64,000 nucleotides of DNA. It comes from Candidatus Opimibacter iunctus. Lineage in GTDB: Bacteria > Bacteroidota > Bacteroidia > Chitinophagales > Saprospiraceae. Below, one piece after another: positions 47,649 to 56,245 of the stretch; the first letter of the stretch is position 1, and each line of letters begins with the position of its first letter. A program made the position numbers and the translations under genes. The notes beneath the pieces are model-generated. The model was given only the letters and a program-made list of their open reading frames with translations, was not told the DNA's origin and did no database searches. Location: NCBI GenBank assembly GCA_016716665.1, contig JADJVH010000006.1:290261-354260 (forward strand), in the 5' to 3' direction.

Positions 47649-48698
47649 ATGTATAAAAACCTACCTTTTTTTTCGATCAGGGCGTTCCTTATTGCCTTGC
47701 CATCCTTTCTCTTAATATCCTGCGAACCATCAAGTGCAGCCCAACGAGAGGATGGTAAAGTCAATCAACAAGAGGCAGATTCTATACTGACCCATGCAGA
47801 AATAGCGCCATCAGTCATCGATACCCAGGTATACAACAAGCTGATGCTTCAGCTGGCGCACAACATGGATTCTAGCTTGTGGCCGGTGCCATGCCCACTG
47901 CCGTCCTACGGTGCCCTTTTGCCTTTTCATAGGATTGTAGCTTACTATGGCAACTTATATTCGACACGAATGGGAATATTAGGAGAGTTGCCTGCACCGG
48001 AAATGTTGGAGAGATTGCAGGGAGAGGTTAAGAAGTGGCAGGATGCAGATACTACCATTAAGGTATTGCCGGCGCTTCATTATATCGCAGTCACTGCACA
48101 GCGTGATCCCGGGAAGGCCAAAAAGTACAGACTGAGGATGCCTGATGCACAGATTGACAAAGTATTGGAGATGGCAACCAGAATCAATGCCCTGGTGTTC
48201 CTGGATATCCAGGTAGGGCATAGCACCCTTCAGGATGAAATTCCATTGTTGCGGAAGTATCTGCTGATGCCCAATGTGCATCTGGGTATTGATCCCGAAT
48301 ATGCCATGCATGGTACAACTGTTCCCGGTGACAGGGTAGGCACCTTTGATGCAGAGGATATCAATTATGCTTCAGACTACCTTTCCACATTAGTGCAGGA
48401 AAACCATTTGCCCCCCAAGGTCCTGGTGGTACACCGGTTTAAGAAAGGCATGGTAACAAATTACAAGGAAATCAAAACCTACCCAGATGTGCAGATCGTC
48501 ATGAATATGGATGGTTTTGGAAGCCGAGGAAAAAAACTGACCACGTACAAATACTCCATTACAAATGAGCCGGTGCAGTTTGCAGGGTTTAAGATTTTTT
48601 ATAAGAATGATATCGCTGATCCGGCTTGGGTCAACATCATGCAGCCTGCAGAGGTATTGTCACTCTATCCGGTCCCTGTCTATATCCAGTATCAATAG
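47649..48698 (+). CDS. Lipoprotein of unknown function, possible TIM-barrel
   Basis: 349 residues from the start at 47649, which gives a lipoprotein signal (MYKNLPFF core, lipobox LLISC with Cys25); the longer open frame runs into the promoter of the opposite gene. The mature chain alternates strands and helices: HYIAVTAQRDPGKA, INALVFLDIQVGHS, PNVHLGIDPEYAMHG, PPKVLVVHRFKKGMV, VQIVMNMDGFG. These regular beta-alpha units with acidic residues at strand ends suggest a barrel enzyme. I do not recognise the family and no catalytic set is certain. Confidence 0.75.
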   Translation: MYKNLPFFSIRAFLIALPSFLLISCEPSSAAQREDGKVNQQEADSILTHAEIAPSVIDTQVYNKLMLQLAHNMDSSLWPVPCPLPSYGALLPFHRIVAYYGNLYSTRMGILGELPAPEMLERLQGEVKKWQDADTTIKVLPALHYIAVTAQRDPGKAKKYRLRMPDAQIDKVLEMATRINALVFLDIQVGHSTLQDEIPLLRKYLLMPNVHLGIDPEYAMHGTTVPGDRVGTFDAEDINYASDYLSTLVQENHLPPKVLVVHRFKKGMVTNYKEIKTYPDVQIVMNMDGFGSRGKKLTTYKYSITNEPVQFAGFKIFYKNDIADPAWVNIMQPAEVLSLYPVPVYIQYQ

Positions 48699-48781
48699 GG
48701 TTTACAGTATGCAGCTGCCAGTAGGAGAAATGAAACCCACCAAAAGGTGACTGTGGGTTTCACGATGGAAGATTTATGAGG

Positions 48782-48855
48782 TCGGGATGACTGGATTTGA
48801 ACCAGCGACTCCTACGTCCCGAACGTAGTACGCTACCGGGCTGCGCTACATCCCG
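48782..48855 (-). tRNA. tRNA-Pro (CGG)
   Basis: On the minus strand the acceptor CGGGATG pairs with CATCCCG, followed by discriminator A. The anticodon stem CTACG/CGTAG has loop TTCGGGA, giving anticodon CGG. The T arm reads GCTGG TTCAAAT CCAGT. No CCA is encoded. Confidence 0.93.
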
Positions 48856-48904
48856 AAATGGATACGGAAAAGCAAGCTAAGGCTTGCTTTTAATTTTATA
48901 GCTG

Positions 48905-48977
<73 letters not shown>

Positions 48978-48990
48978 TAAAAAAAACCGG

Positions 48991-49064
48991 TCGGGACGAC
49001 TGGATTCGAACCAGCGACCACACGCCCCCCAGACGTGTACTCTACCGGGCTGAGCTACGTCCCG
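48991..49064 (-). tRNA. tRNA-Pro (GGG)
   Basis: Acceptor CGGGACG pairs with CGTCCCG, discriminator A. Anticodon stem CACGT/GCGTG with loop CTGGGGG gives anticodon GGG. T arm CTGG TTCGAAT CCAG. It is the second proline tRNA of the cluster, with a different anticodon. Confidence 0.92.
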
Positions 49065-49125
49065 AAATCAATAGTGTGTGCGCGTGTGTGCGTGACTACT
49101 CATCAATGCATTCAAAGGTGAGTGA

Positions 49126-49470
49126 TTATTTACTGCGATACAAGCCAAGGAGCATCTTGGAAACAGTCTCATACTGATCATAAAATGTCGTGAAATCGGC
49201 CTGGCTTATCTGGTTGAGATCAGATACGATATGCATCAGCGAAACGCTCTCGAAAATAGCTCCCCTGGAAACCGTGAAGTATTGTTTTTTCTCAGCGTCG
49301 ACAATTCGACCGACTCCCTCAGCAAGGTTAATCGCCGCGTTGACAGTGGCAGTTTTCCATTGTTCCTTGAGGAAAGGATCGATTTCAGGAGCAGCATACA
49401 GAAACTTTAAGACCTCCTTGTTTAAAGCCCTTAAATGGTTGTAAACGTCCAGTTTTTCAAAATCAAACAT
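49126..49470 (-). CDS. Four-helix bundle protein (S23/TIGR02436 type)
   Basis: 114 residues from the start at 49470; the longer frame would read through tRNA-Val. All-helical protein of the family first seen in 23S rRNA intervening sequences and related to the Avd proteins of diversity-generating retroelements. Seen: FEKLDVYNHLRALNKEV, an Ala-rich second helix with AINLAEGVGR, KKQYFTVSRGAIFE, and a last helix ending MLLGLYRSK. Here it stands alone between two tRNA genes on the same strand. Function unknown; a nucleic acid-binding pentamer is the structural expectation. Confidence 0.88.
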   Translation of the reverse strand: MFDFEKLDVYNHLRALNKEVLKFLYAAPEIDPFLKEQWKTATVNAAINLAEGVGRIVDAEKKQYFTVSRGAIFESVSLMHIVSDLNQISQADFTTFYDQYETVSKMLLGLYRSK

Positions 49471-49524
49471 TACCGCTGACCTGTTTTTTGTTTTCAACTC
49501 TCCCAGCAGGAGAATCCTAAAAAG

Positions 49525-49602
49525 TGGTGGGTGATAGCAGGCTCGAACTGCTGACCTCTGCCCTGTCAAGGCAGCGCTCTGAACCAACTGAGCTAATCAC
49601 CC
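49525..49602 (-). tRNA. tRNA-Val (GAC)
   Basis: Acceptor GGGTGAT pairs with ATCACCC, discriminator A, and the 3' CCA is encoded (49525-49527). Anticodon stem CTGCC/GGCAG with loop TTGACAG gives anticodon GAC. D arm and T arm are intact. Confidence 0.94.
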
Positions 49603-49726
49603 CTGTGGGGTCACAAATGTACATATTTTCACTTTTTCTGAGCATGTCTGTGAAAAGAACTCATTAATCCTCAATGTCATCCTCATCAGCATGCACGAAA
49701 CGCCTCAATATCAGCAGGTTTTGTAA

Positions 49727-51916
49727 TCACTTGCGCTTTTTAGCATGGACCAGGGTCATCTCATTGACCAGATTGGACGCTCCGGCCAGCTTGTCCATCA
49801 CGAAAAGGACATACCTGATATCTACCATGATATTGCGGCAGATAGATTCATCATAATACAGATCGCTCATGGTCCCTTCCCATACCCGGTCAAAATTGAT
49901 ACCGATTAGATTACCATGTGCATCAATTGCAGGGCTCCCGCTATTGCCACCTGTAGTATGAATACTGGCAATGAAGCAAACGGGCATTTTTCCGTTTTCT
50001 CCATAGGGACCGTAATCTTTCTTTTCATAGAGTGCGATCAGCCTGGGATCTACATCAAACTCATAGTCACCCGGCTTATATTTTTCCATGATCCCGTCCA
50101 GATAGGTTTGTGTCTTGTAGGTCATTCCATCCCTGGGCGCATAAGGTTCGACCTGACCGTAAGCCACCCGTAATGTGCTGTTGGCATCAGGCCAAAAACG
50201 ACGGTCCGGATAAGCAGCCATCTGTGCTGCAACATAATCTTTTTGAAGTGGCAGCAATTTGTCATTTATGCTATTGAATGCCGGTGATAGTTGTTCATCC
50301 ATCACTTTTTTCAATTGCAGGAATACCTGGTATGCCCGGTCTGATTCCATTGCTTTAGTAAAGGATTCACCTCCCTGAGCCACAGCTATTGTAAAGCTTT
50401 CCTGTTGGGTCAACATAGTATGCTGGAATACATCAGTTGCCCAGTCCTCAAAGGAAGAGCCGTTCCTTCCGGTAGTCAGTATATCAGGCTTGTATTGAGG
50501 AGACAGATGATCACTGAGGTGTTGTGTCAGCGCAACAAAGAGTTCCTGATCTATGGCTACACTGTATTTCCTGAAAAAGGTTTCGAGGACCGGGGTGATC
50601 CTGGCCTCCATTTTGCGGAAACCATCTTCTCCGCCATCCTTATAGGATTTCACCAGCCTGTCAGCATATGCGGTCAGCAGAAATATTTCAACATTGGTTC
50701 CACCAATCACTTCGCCGAGGAGTACCCGGTTTGCAACAATAGTATCTAGGTCTGCATACAAGGTTTTCATCTTTGGTAACACACCGCTGTACGCCTCGTT
50801 GAGCGCTTTATCCTTTCCTAGTTGCGTGGTAAATGCAGCTTCCTGTTTTTCTTTTTCCTGTACTACCTTTTTACTTTTCAACCCCTGTACTTCGCCGATC
50901 CATTTTTTCCAGGAATTGGCGATGCCTGAATATTTAGTAAAATAGGCGAGGCGGGCATCTTCATCACTGCGCATGTGTCGGTCCATAATGCCCAGTGATA
51001 TATCCCTGACGCCAATCCTCGCTGGGTCAATGATATCTGCAGTCTGCGCTATAGCAGATGAAGGCAGGTATTCATTTGTCCTGCCAGGAAACCCAAACAC
51101 AAGCGTAAAATCTCCTTCTTTAACACCAGCAAGAGATATAGGGAAGAAATGCTTAGGCTTGTATGGCTTATTGTCAGGTGAATATTCAGCGGGTTTGTTA
51201 TCCGGCCCGGCATAGATCCTGAAAACAGAGAAATCTGCGTTATGGCGCGGCCAAACCCAATTGTCTGTATCCCCTCCAAATTTCCCGATAGATTCAGGTG
51301 GAGAACCGACATATCTGACATCCTTGTAGGTCTCAGTTACAAAAAGGAAGTATTGATTGCCCTCAAAAAAAGGTTTTATAAAAACCTCCTGCCAGGATTC
51401 CTTCAGCGCGCTTGATTTGATCGTATTGAGGTTGCGCTCAATGATGGATTTTTTCTCTGCAGGTTGCATTTGTTCCAGGACGCCTTCAAAGGCCTTTGAA
51501 GAGACATCATCAATGCGGACAATAAAAGTGGCAAAGAGGCCGGGATTTGGCATTTCCTCACTGAGGTCTTTAGCCCAGAATCCATCCCTGATGTAGTTGT
51601 TTTCGAGCGTGGAATGTGCCTGGATAGCATCATATCCGCAATGGTGGTTAGTCAGCAATAAGCCCTGGTCCGAAACCAATTCGCCTGTGCAGAAACCCCC
51701 AAAGTGTACGACAGCATCCTTCAGGCTGCCATGATTGACGCTGTAGATATCATCAGCACGCATTTTCATACCCATGGCCTTCATTTCTGATTCATTGAGT
51801 GCCTTCAGCAGAAAGGGGAGCCACATCCCTTCTCCGGCACGGGAAAGTGAAATGGTGAGGAAAAGGGCCAGGAACATCAAGGAAATCCGGCGGGCTGATA
51901 TTTGTAAGATGGACAT
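49727..51916 (-). CDS. S46 family dipeptidyl-peptidase (DPP7/DPP11 type)
   Basis: Exported serine exopeptidase of 729 residues that removes dipeptides from peptide N-termini, used by Bacteroidota that live on protein. Signal peptide in the first 27 residues (ends SLSRAG), then the conserved EGMWLPFLL. Catalytic His in LTNHHCGYD, Asp in DTDNWVWPRHNADF, Ser in GGNSGSPAI. The residue 18 positions after that Ser is Arg (INFDR), the position (673 in the Porphyromonas enzymes) that is Arg in the Asp/Glu-specific DPP11 and Gly in DPP7. This predicts acidic P1 preference. A helical cap domain fills the middle. Confidence 0.94.
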   Translation of the reverse strand: MSILQISARRISLMFLALFLTISLSRAGEGMWLPFLLKALNESEMKAMGMKMRADDIYSVNHGSLKDAVVHFGGFCTGELVSDQGLLLTNHHCGYDAIQAHSTLENNYIRDGFWAKDLSEEMPNPGLFATFIVRIDDVSSKAFEGVLEQMQPAEKKSIIERNLNTIKSSALKESWQEVFIKPFFEGNQYFLFVTETYKDVRYVGSPPESIGKFGGDTDNWVWPRHNADFSVFRIYAGPDNKPAEYSPDNKPYKPKHFFPISLAGVKEGDFTLVFGFPGRTNEYLPSSAIAQTADIIDPARIGVRDISLGIMDRHMRSDEDARLAYFTKYSGIANSWKKWIGEVQGLKSKKVVQEKEKQEAAFTTQLGKDKALNEAYSGVLPKMKTLYADLDTIVANRVLLGEVIGGTNVEIFLLTAYADRLVKSYKDGGEDGFRKMEARITPVLETFFRKYSVAIDQELFVALTQHLSDHLSPQYKPDILTTGRNGSSFEDWATDVFQHTMLTQQESFTIAVAQGGESFTKAMESDRAYQVFLQLKKVMDEQLSPAFNSINDKLLPLQKDYVAAQMAAYPDRRFWPDANSTLRVAYGQVEPYAPRDGMTYKTQTYLDGIMEKYKPGDYEFDVDPRLIALYEKKDYGPYGENGKMPVCFIASIHTTGGNSGSPAIDAHGNLIGINFDRVWEGTMSDLYYDESICRNIMVDIRYVLFVMDKLAGASNLVNEMTLVHAKKRK

Positions 51917-52029
51917 ACCTATGGTCAGATTATAGTGATTGAGCCAAGATATTTAAAATTGGTTTTTACGCCAATCTGTATCAGATCAATGGTTACTTTT
52001 GGCAGACCAGCATCAGCAAATATTCACCT

Positions 52030-52758
52030 ATGGGTTCCGGATTTGAATCCTTTTCCTTGCAACACCTTACAACCCTCCTGGCATTAGGTACGATCACATA
52101 TGCAGCCATCAACAAAGGGCGGACGCTTGACGAACCATCGAAGACTAATATCGGGCTGGTCATAGCCGGACTTACATTTTCCACCCTGATTGCAGAGGCC
52201 TTGTTTAAACTGGCGGATGGTACATTCAACAGATACACTGATTTACCTTTCTTCTTATGCGACCTGGTTGCTGTGATGTTGCCATTTGTGCTCTATTCGC
52301 AAAACAGGAAGTGGACCGGTATCCTATATTTCTGGGCACTTGCAGGGACCATGCAGGCACTGATCACGCCTGACCTTGAGGAGGGGTTTCCTTCATTTGA
52401 GTTCTTTCGATATTTCATTGGCCACGCTGGAATTATCGCCGCGGTACTTTATACGGTGATCGTGCATCGGATCCGTATCGGATGGCAGGATTTTCTCAAT
52501 GCGATTATTTATGCACAAGCCTATCTGGTCGGTGTGCATATGCTCAACCAGTTAATGGGAAGCAATTATGGCTATACAATGGGTAAACCACCCGGTCCAT
52601 CAGTGCTTGATCTGATGGGCCCGTGGCCATGGTACCTGCTCTGGGGAGAAATCCTCATGATCATCTTGTATCTGTTGTTGATTTTGCCTTTTTTAATCGG
52701 TCCGGCCAATAAAAGGGATGCACAATCCGGCATTGATAACGTGACAGAAGGCCATTAA
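52030..52758 (+). CDS. TIGR02206 family (YwaF-like) membrane protein
   Basis: 242 residues, about six membrane helices. Family hallmarks: LPFFLCDLVAVMLPF in helix 3, FWALAGTMQALITPDL with the acidic end, FFRYFIGHAGIIAAVLY, and the loop GSNYGYTMGKPPGPSVLD before the final GPWPWYLL helix. Function of the family is unknown. It is encoded divergently from the S46 peptidase and 51 bases before coaD. Confidence 0.85.
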   Translation: MGSGFESFSLQHLTTLLALGTITYAAINKGRTLDEPSKTNIGLVIAGLTFSTLIAEALFKLADGTFNRYTDLPFFLCDLVAVMLPFVLYSQNRKWTGILYFWALAGTMQALITPDLEEGFPSFEFFRYFIGHAGIIAAVLYTVIVHRIRIGWQDFLNAIIYAQAYLVGVHMLNQLMGSNYGYTMGKPPGPSVLDLMGPWPWYLLWGEILMIILYLLLILPFLIGPANKRDAQSGIDNVTEGH

Positions 52759-52809
52759 TCCATCAGAAGGTATGATATTTGTACCCGTGCCCTTTATCCA
52801 GCTTGTATT

Positions 52810-53274
52810 ATGCAAAAGAAGAAAATAGCGGTATTTCCCGGGTCCTTTGATCCCATCACTACAGGCCATGTTGACCTGGTCAGGAGGGCGTTGCCATTGT
52901 TTGATGAAATCATCGTTGCCATCGGAGTCAATTCGCAGAAACAAACCTTGTTTTCGGTTGAGGATCGCAAGCAATGGATACAAAAGGTGTTCGAGGGTGA
53001 GCCCAGAATCAGTGTCGACGTGTTCCAGGGACTTACGGTGCACTATTGCAAGAAAGTGGATGCACATTATCTGCTTCGCGGACTTCGAAATGCCTCTGAT
53101 TTTGATTACGAAAAAACCATCAGTCAACTCAATCATATCGTCGGTGATGATGTCGAAACGCTTTTCCTCATTAGCGCCCCTGAGTTTTCACACATCAGTT
53201 CGACTATCGTCAGGGAAATCATCAAAGGAGGGGGCAATGCAAAACCATTCCTTCCTGAGGGTGTTAAGTTTTAG
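52810..53274 (+). CDS. coaD: Phosphopantetheine adenylyltransferase
   Basis: Next-to-last step of coenzyme A synthesis. 154 residues of the nucleotidyltransferase fold: PGSFDPITTGHVDLV with the T/HxGH-type site near 9-23, LLRGLRNASDFDYE near 85-98, and the closing ISSTIVREI near 130. Length is normal. Confidence 0.96.
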   Translation: MQKKKIAVFPGSFDPITTGHVDLVRRALPLFDEIIVAIGVNSQKQTLFSVEDRKQWIQKVFEGEPRISVDVFQGLTVHYCKKVDAHYLLRGLRNASDFDYEKTISQLNHIVGDDVETLFLISAPEFSHISSTIVREIIKGGGNAKPFLPEGVKF

Positions 53275-53320
53275 TCCATTGTAACCAGGACATATCCAGT
53301 TAACTCATACATTTATTTTT

Positions 53321-54946
53321 ATGGCAAATGCAGTATTTTCTTTACCGGAAATCCATAATGAACCGGTATTGTCTTATGTAAAAGGCTCTGCTGAACGTAA
53401 CAAGCTGGTGGAGGCTATCAAGGAATTGAAATCCAAAGTGATCGAGATACCTATGTATATCGGCGGCAAGAAAGTGGTCTCTGACCATAAAGTGGAAATC
53501 CGGCCACCTCACGAGCGTAAACACTTATTGGGCAGATATAACAAAGGCGGTGCTACGCACGTTCGCCAGGCCATCCAGGCTGCCCTCAGGGCAAAGCCAG
53601 GATGGGAAGCGATGGATTGGCAGGACAGGGCAGCGATCTTCCTGAAAGCTGCTGATTTGCTATCCGGACCGTATCGGGCCAGGATGAATGCGGCGACCAT
53701 GTTAGGCCAGAGTAAGAATGTATTTCAGGCCGAAATTGATGCAGTTGCTGAGTGGTGTGACTTCCTGAGATTTAACGCGAAGTTTATGATGGAAATCTAT
53801 GCCCAACAGCCGATCAGTGCTCCACTGACCTGGAACCGGATGGAATACAGGGCATTGGAAGGATTTGTTTTTGCGCTGACCCCTTTCAACTTTACATCAA
53901 TTGCGGGTAACCTTCCTTGTGCGCCTGCATTGATGGGCAACACTGTAGTCTGGAAGCCTGCAGAGACGCAGATTTATTCTGCACATGTTATCATGGAGAT
54001 CCTTATGGAAGCCGGATTGCCTGATGGTGTGATCAACCTCATGTTTGTTGATGGCCAGGTGGCCGGAGAGGTCATATTCAACCATCCTGATTTTGCAGGT
54101 ATTCACTTTACCGGAAGCACCGGTGTCTTCCAGCGCCTCTGGCAAACCATCGGAAACAATCTGCCTAAGTATAAATCATACCCAAGGATAGTAGGGGAGA
54201 CCGGAGGAAAGGATTTTGTATTAGCTCATCCTTCTGCGCATGCAGAAGCAGTGGCTGTAGCTTTGGCCCGAGGTGCATTCGAATATCAGGGTCAGAAGTG
54301 TTCTGCTGCAAGTCGTGCATATCTGCCCGCCTCCTTATGGCCAGCCATCAAGAAGCGCCTGGTGGCTGATCTGGCTACCATGAAAATGGGATCACCTGAA
54401 AATTTTGAAAACTTCATCAATGCGGTCATTGATGAAAAAGCCTTCGATAAGATAACCTCTTATATCACCAAGGCTAAGAAGGACAAGGGGGCAAAGATTA
54501 TCGCTGGTGGTAATTTTGATAAGTCAAAAGGCTTTTTTATTGAGCCGACAGTGATACAGGTGACAGATCCCAATTATGTTACGATGTGTGAAGAATTATT
54601 CGGCCCGGTCCTGACCATATACGTGTATGAGGACGAAGACTATAAGAAAGTACTTGGTATACTTGATGCCACGTCTCCATATGCCTTGACAGGCGCTGTA
54701 TTTGCACAGGACAGGGCAGCTATCGCGATGACCACAGACCGCCTGAAGCATTCAGCGGGCAATTTCTATATCAATGACAAGCCAACCGGTGCGGTGGTTG
54801 GACAGCAGCCTTTTGGTGGTGCCCGGGCATCAGGCACGAATGATAAAGCCGGTAGTGTATTGAATCTGTATCGCTGGGTATCGCCAAGAACGATTAAAGA
54901 GAACTTTAATCCACCATTGGATTACAAATATCCGTTTCTCGGTTAG
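53321..54946 (+). CDS. pruA: L-glutamate gamma-semialdehyde dehydrogenase
   Basis: Oxidises glutamate semialdehyde to glutamate in proline breakdown. 541 residues, close to the ALDH4 type found in Bacteroidota and animals. Seen: PFNFTSIAGNLPCAPALMGN near 190, GSTGVF, the catalytic Glu in GETGGKDF near 290, catalytic Cys in YQGQKCSAASRAY near 327, and the end QPFGGARASGTNDKAG. Proline dehydrogenase is not in the window. Confidence 0.95.
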   Translation: MANAVFSLPEIHNEPVLSYVKGSAERNKLVEAIKELKSKVIEIPMYIGGKKVVSDHKVEIRPPHERKHLLGRYNKGGATHVRQAIQAALRAKPGWEAMDWQDRAAIFLKAADLLSGPYRARMNAATMLGQSKNVFQAEIDAVAEWCDFLRFNAKFMMEIYAQQPISAPLTWNRMEYRALEGFVFALTPFNFTSIAGNLPCAPALMGNTVVWKPAETQIYSAHVIMEILMEAGLPDGVINLMFVDGQVAGEVIFNHPDFAGIHFTGSTGVFQRLWQTIGNNLPKYKSYPRIVGETGGKDFVLAHPSAHAEAVAVALARGAFEYQGQKCSAASRAYLPASLWPAIKKRLVADLATMKMGSPENFENFINAVIDEKAFDKITSYITKAKKDKGAKIIAGGNFDKSKGFFIEPTVIQVTDPNYVTMCEELFGPVLTIYVYEDEDYKKVLGILDATSPYALTGAVFAQDRAAIAMTTDRLKHSAGNFYINDKPTGAVVGQQPFGGARASGTNDKAGSVLNLYRWVSPRTIKENFNPPLDYKYPFLG

Positions 54947-54956
54947 TGTGTGTGAG

Positions 54957-55114
54957 AAGGTAAGACAGTGAGACAGTAAGAGGTGTATGCGTGTGATTGT
55001 GAGAAGTGAAGACCGTGAGAGGTGCGTGTGTGGGTGAGCGCATGAAATTATTTTCGCACACGCACACACTCCAAACTCACAATTCTTACTGTCTTACTGT
55101 CTCACTGTCTTACA
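54957..55114. repeat. Long inverted repeat between convergent genes
   Basis: The left part has GTAAGACAGTGAGACAGTAAG and further GTGTGCGTG/GTGAGAAGTG words. The right part has the complement, CTTACTGTCTTACTGTCTCAC with TGTCTTAC, after CACACGCACACACTCC. Arms of at least 20 bases pair and enclose about 100 bases. It separates pruA from the rhomboid gene and may terminate both. Confidence 0.65.
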
Positions 55115-55744
55115 CTATAAGGGAAATTCATGTACAAGCTTGTACATGAAATCAGTGATGATGCTTTTGTCAAGCAGCGTGATCATCAACATACCGGCTA
55201 TAGCTCCGGCAAAGTGTGCGGAATGATCAAGTCGTCCATGGCCCTGGTTGGCTGCCCAGGAAGAGTAGATGAGGTAGCCTACACCTGCAATAATCGCTGG
55301 CACGGGTATAACGAAGAAAAGACTCAGCGTGGACCAGGGATGCATCAGGATAAATATGAAAATTATTCCACTCACCGCTCCTGAAGCACCGATACTTGAA
55401 AAGGCGGGGTTATGGCTTTGCCTGATGGCTGTTGGTATATTGGCCAGAATGATATTGAGCAGGTATAGCACAAGGAAGATCACACGCCCCTCTACATTCC
55501 CAAACGTAGTGACGATGTACATTTCAATATACTCTCCAAAGCTATAGAGCACAAACATATTGATAAGGAGATGCATCCAATCCGCGTGGACAAATCCGGA
55601 GGTGAGGAGGCGGTAATATTCCTTGCCACCAGACTCTCTGCCGGGATAGTGCTTTAATCTATCAATGACCGCATAGTTGGAAAATCCCTGGTAAGAGACC
55701 AATACGGTAAAGGCAATGATCAGTATGGTGATGGAGATGTCCAT
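55115..55744 (-). CDS. Rhomboid family intramembrane serine protease
   Basis: 209 residues with six membrane helices. Seen: the HADWMHLLINMF segment near 53-64 (second His and Asn of the active-site neighbourhood), catalytic Ser121 in GASGAVSG, and the paired His in LDHSAHFAGAIAG in the last helix. It cleaves membrane segments of unknown substrates. Confidence 0.92.
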   Translation of the reverse strand: MDISITILIIAFTVLVSYQGFSNYAVIDRLKHYPGRESGGKEYYRLLTSGFVHADWMHLLINMFVLYSFGEYIEMYIVTTFGNVEGRVIFLVLYLLNIILANIPTAIRQSHNPAFSSIGASGAVSGIIFIFILMHPWSTLSLFFVIPVPAIIAGVGYLIYSSWAANQGHGRLDHSAHFAGAIAGMLMITLLDKSIITDFMYKLVHEFPL

Positions 55745-55775
55745 CGGTTATGGCTTTAGGTTAGCATGAATACAT

Positions 55776-56243
55776 TCATGCGTGGTGATAGGATTCGCCT
55801 CTCAAGATAGTACAAGCTCTGTATATCTGTTCAAGCATCATCAACCGGCACAATTGGTGTGGCAGGGTCATGGCAGAAATTCCAAGCAGTCCATCAGACC
55901 GGTCATAAACTTTCTGGTCAAATCCGTAGGCAGAGCCGATCACGAAAATCAGCCTTTTATGACTTCCCTGGCGCCAAGTCTCGAGTTTTGTTGCAAAGTT
56001 GACGGATGTCAGCTGGGGGCCTTTTTCATCCAGTAAGATTACACGGGATGCACTGGCATCAAATTGCTGCAGCAGCCATTTTGCTTCTTCTGCAAGCACC
56101 ACATTCTTCTGGTTGCTTTTGGAAGGTTGGATACACTTGTATTCAAAAGGGAGATATCGATCGATACGCTTTCTGTATAAGTCTTCACCTTCGGTGACCC
56201 ATGCATCCGAAGAGGCACCCATGGCCCAAAGGTGAACCTTCAT
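55776..56243 (-). CDS. rlmH: 23S rRNA (pseudouridine1915-N3)-methyltransferase
   Basis: SPOUT-class methyltransferase of 155 residues acting on the 70S ribosome. Seen: ILLDEKGPQLTS near 70-81, the knot FVIGSAYGFDQ near 100-110, the ISAMTLPHQLCRLMMLEQIYRA segment split by the usual helix, and the C-terminal ILRGESYHHA that closes the site. It starts 2 bases after the amylase stop, so the two are cotranscribed. Confidence 0.96.
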   Translation of the reverse strand: MKVHLWAMGASSDAWVTEGEDLYRKRIDRYLPFEYKCIQPSKSNQKNVVLAEEAKWLLQQFDASASRVILLDEKGPQLTSVNFATKLETWRQGSHKRLIFVIGSAYGFDQKVYDRSDGLLGISAMTLPHQLCRLMMLEQIYRACTILRGESYHHA

Positions 56244-56245
56244 AG

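Noticed and set aside
49126..49470. Diversity-generating retroelement accessory (Avd)
   Set aside because: No reverse transcriptase, template repeat or variable repeat is present; the family resemblance alone is not enough.
49471..49587. N-terminal extension of the four-helix-bundle protein
   Set aside because: It reads through the tRNA-Val gene; the Met at 49470 starts the conserved domain.
54957..55114. CRISPR-like array
   Set aside because: The short words are degenerate and without regular spacers, and form one inverted repeat; no cas genes are present.
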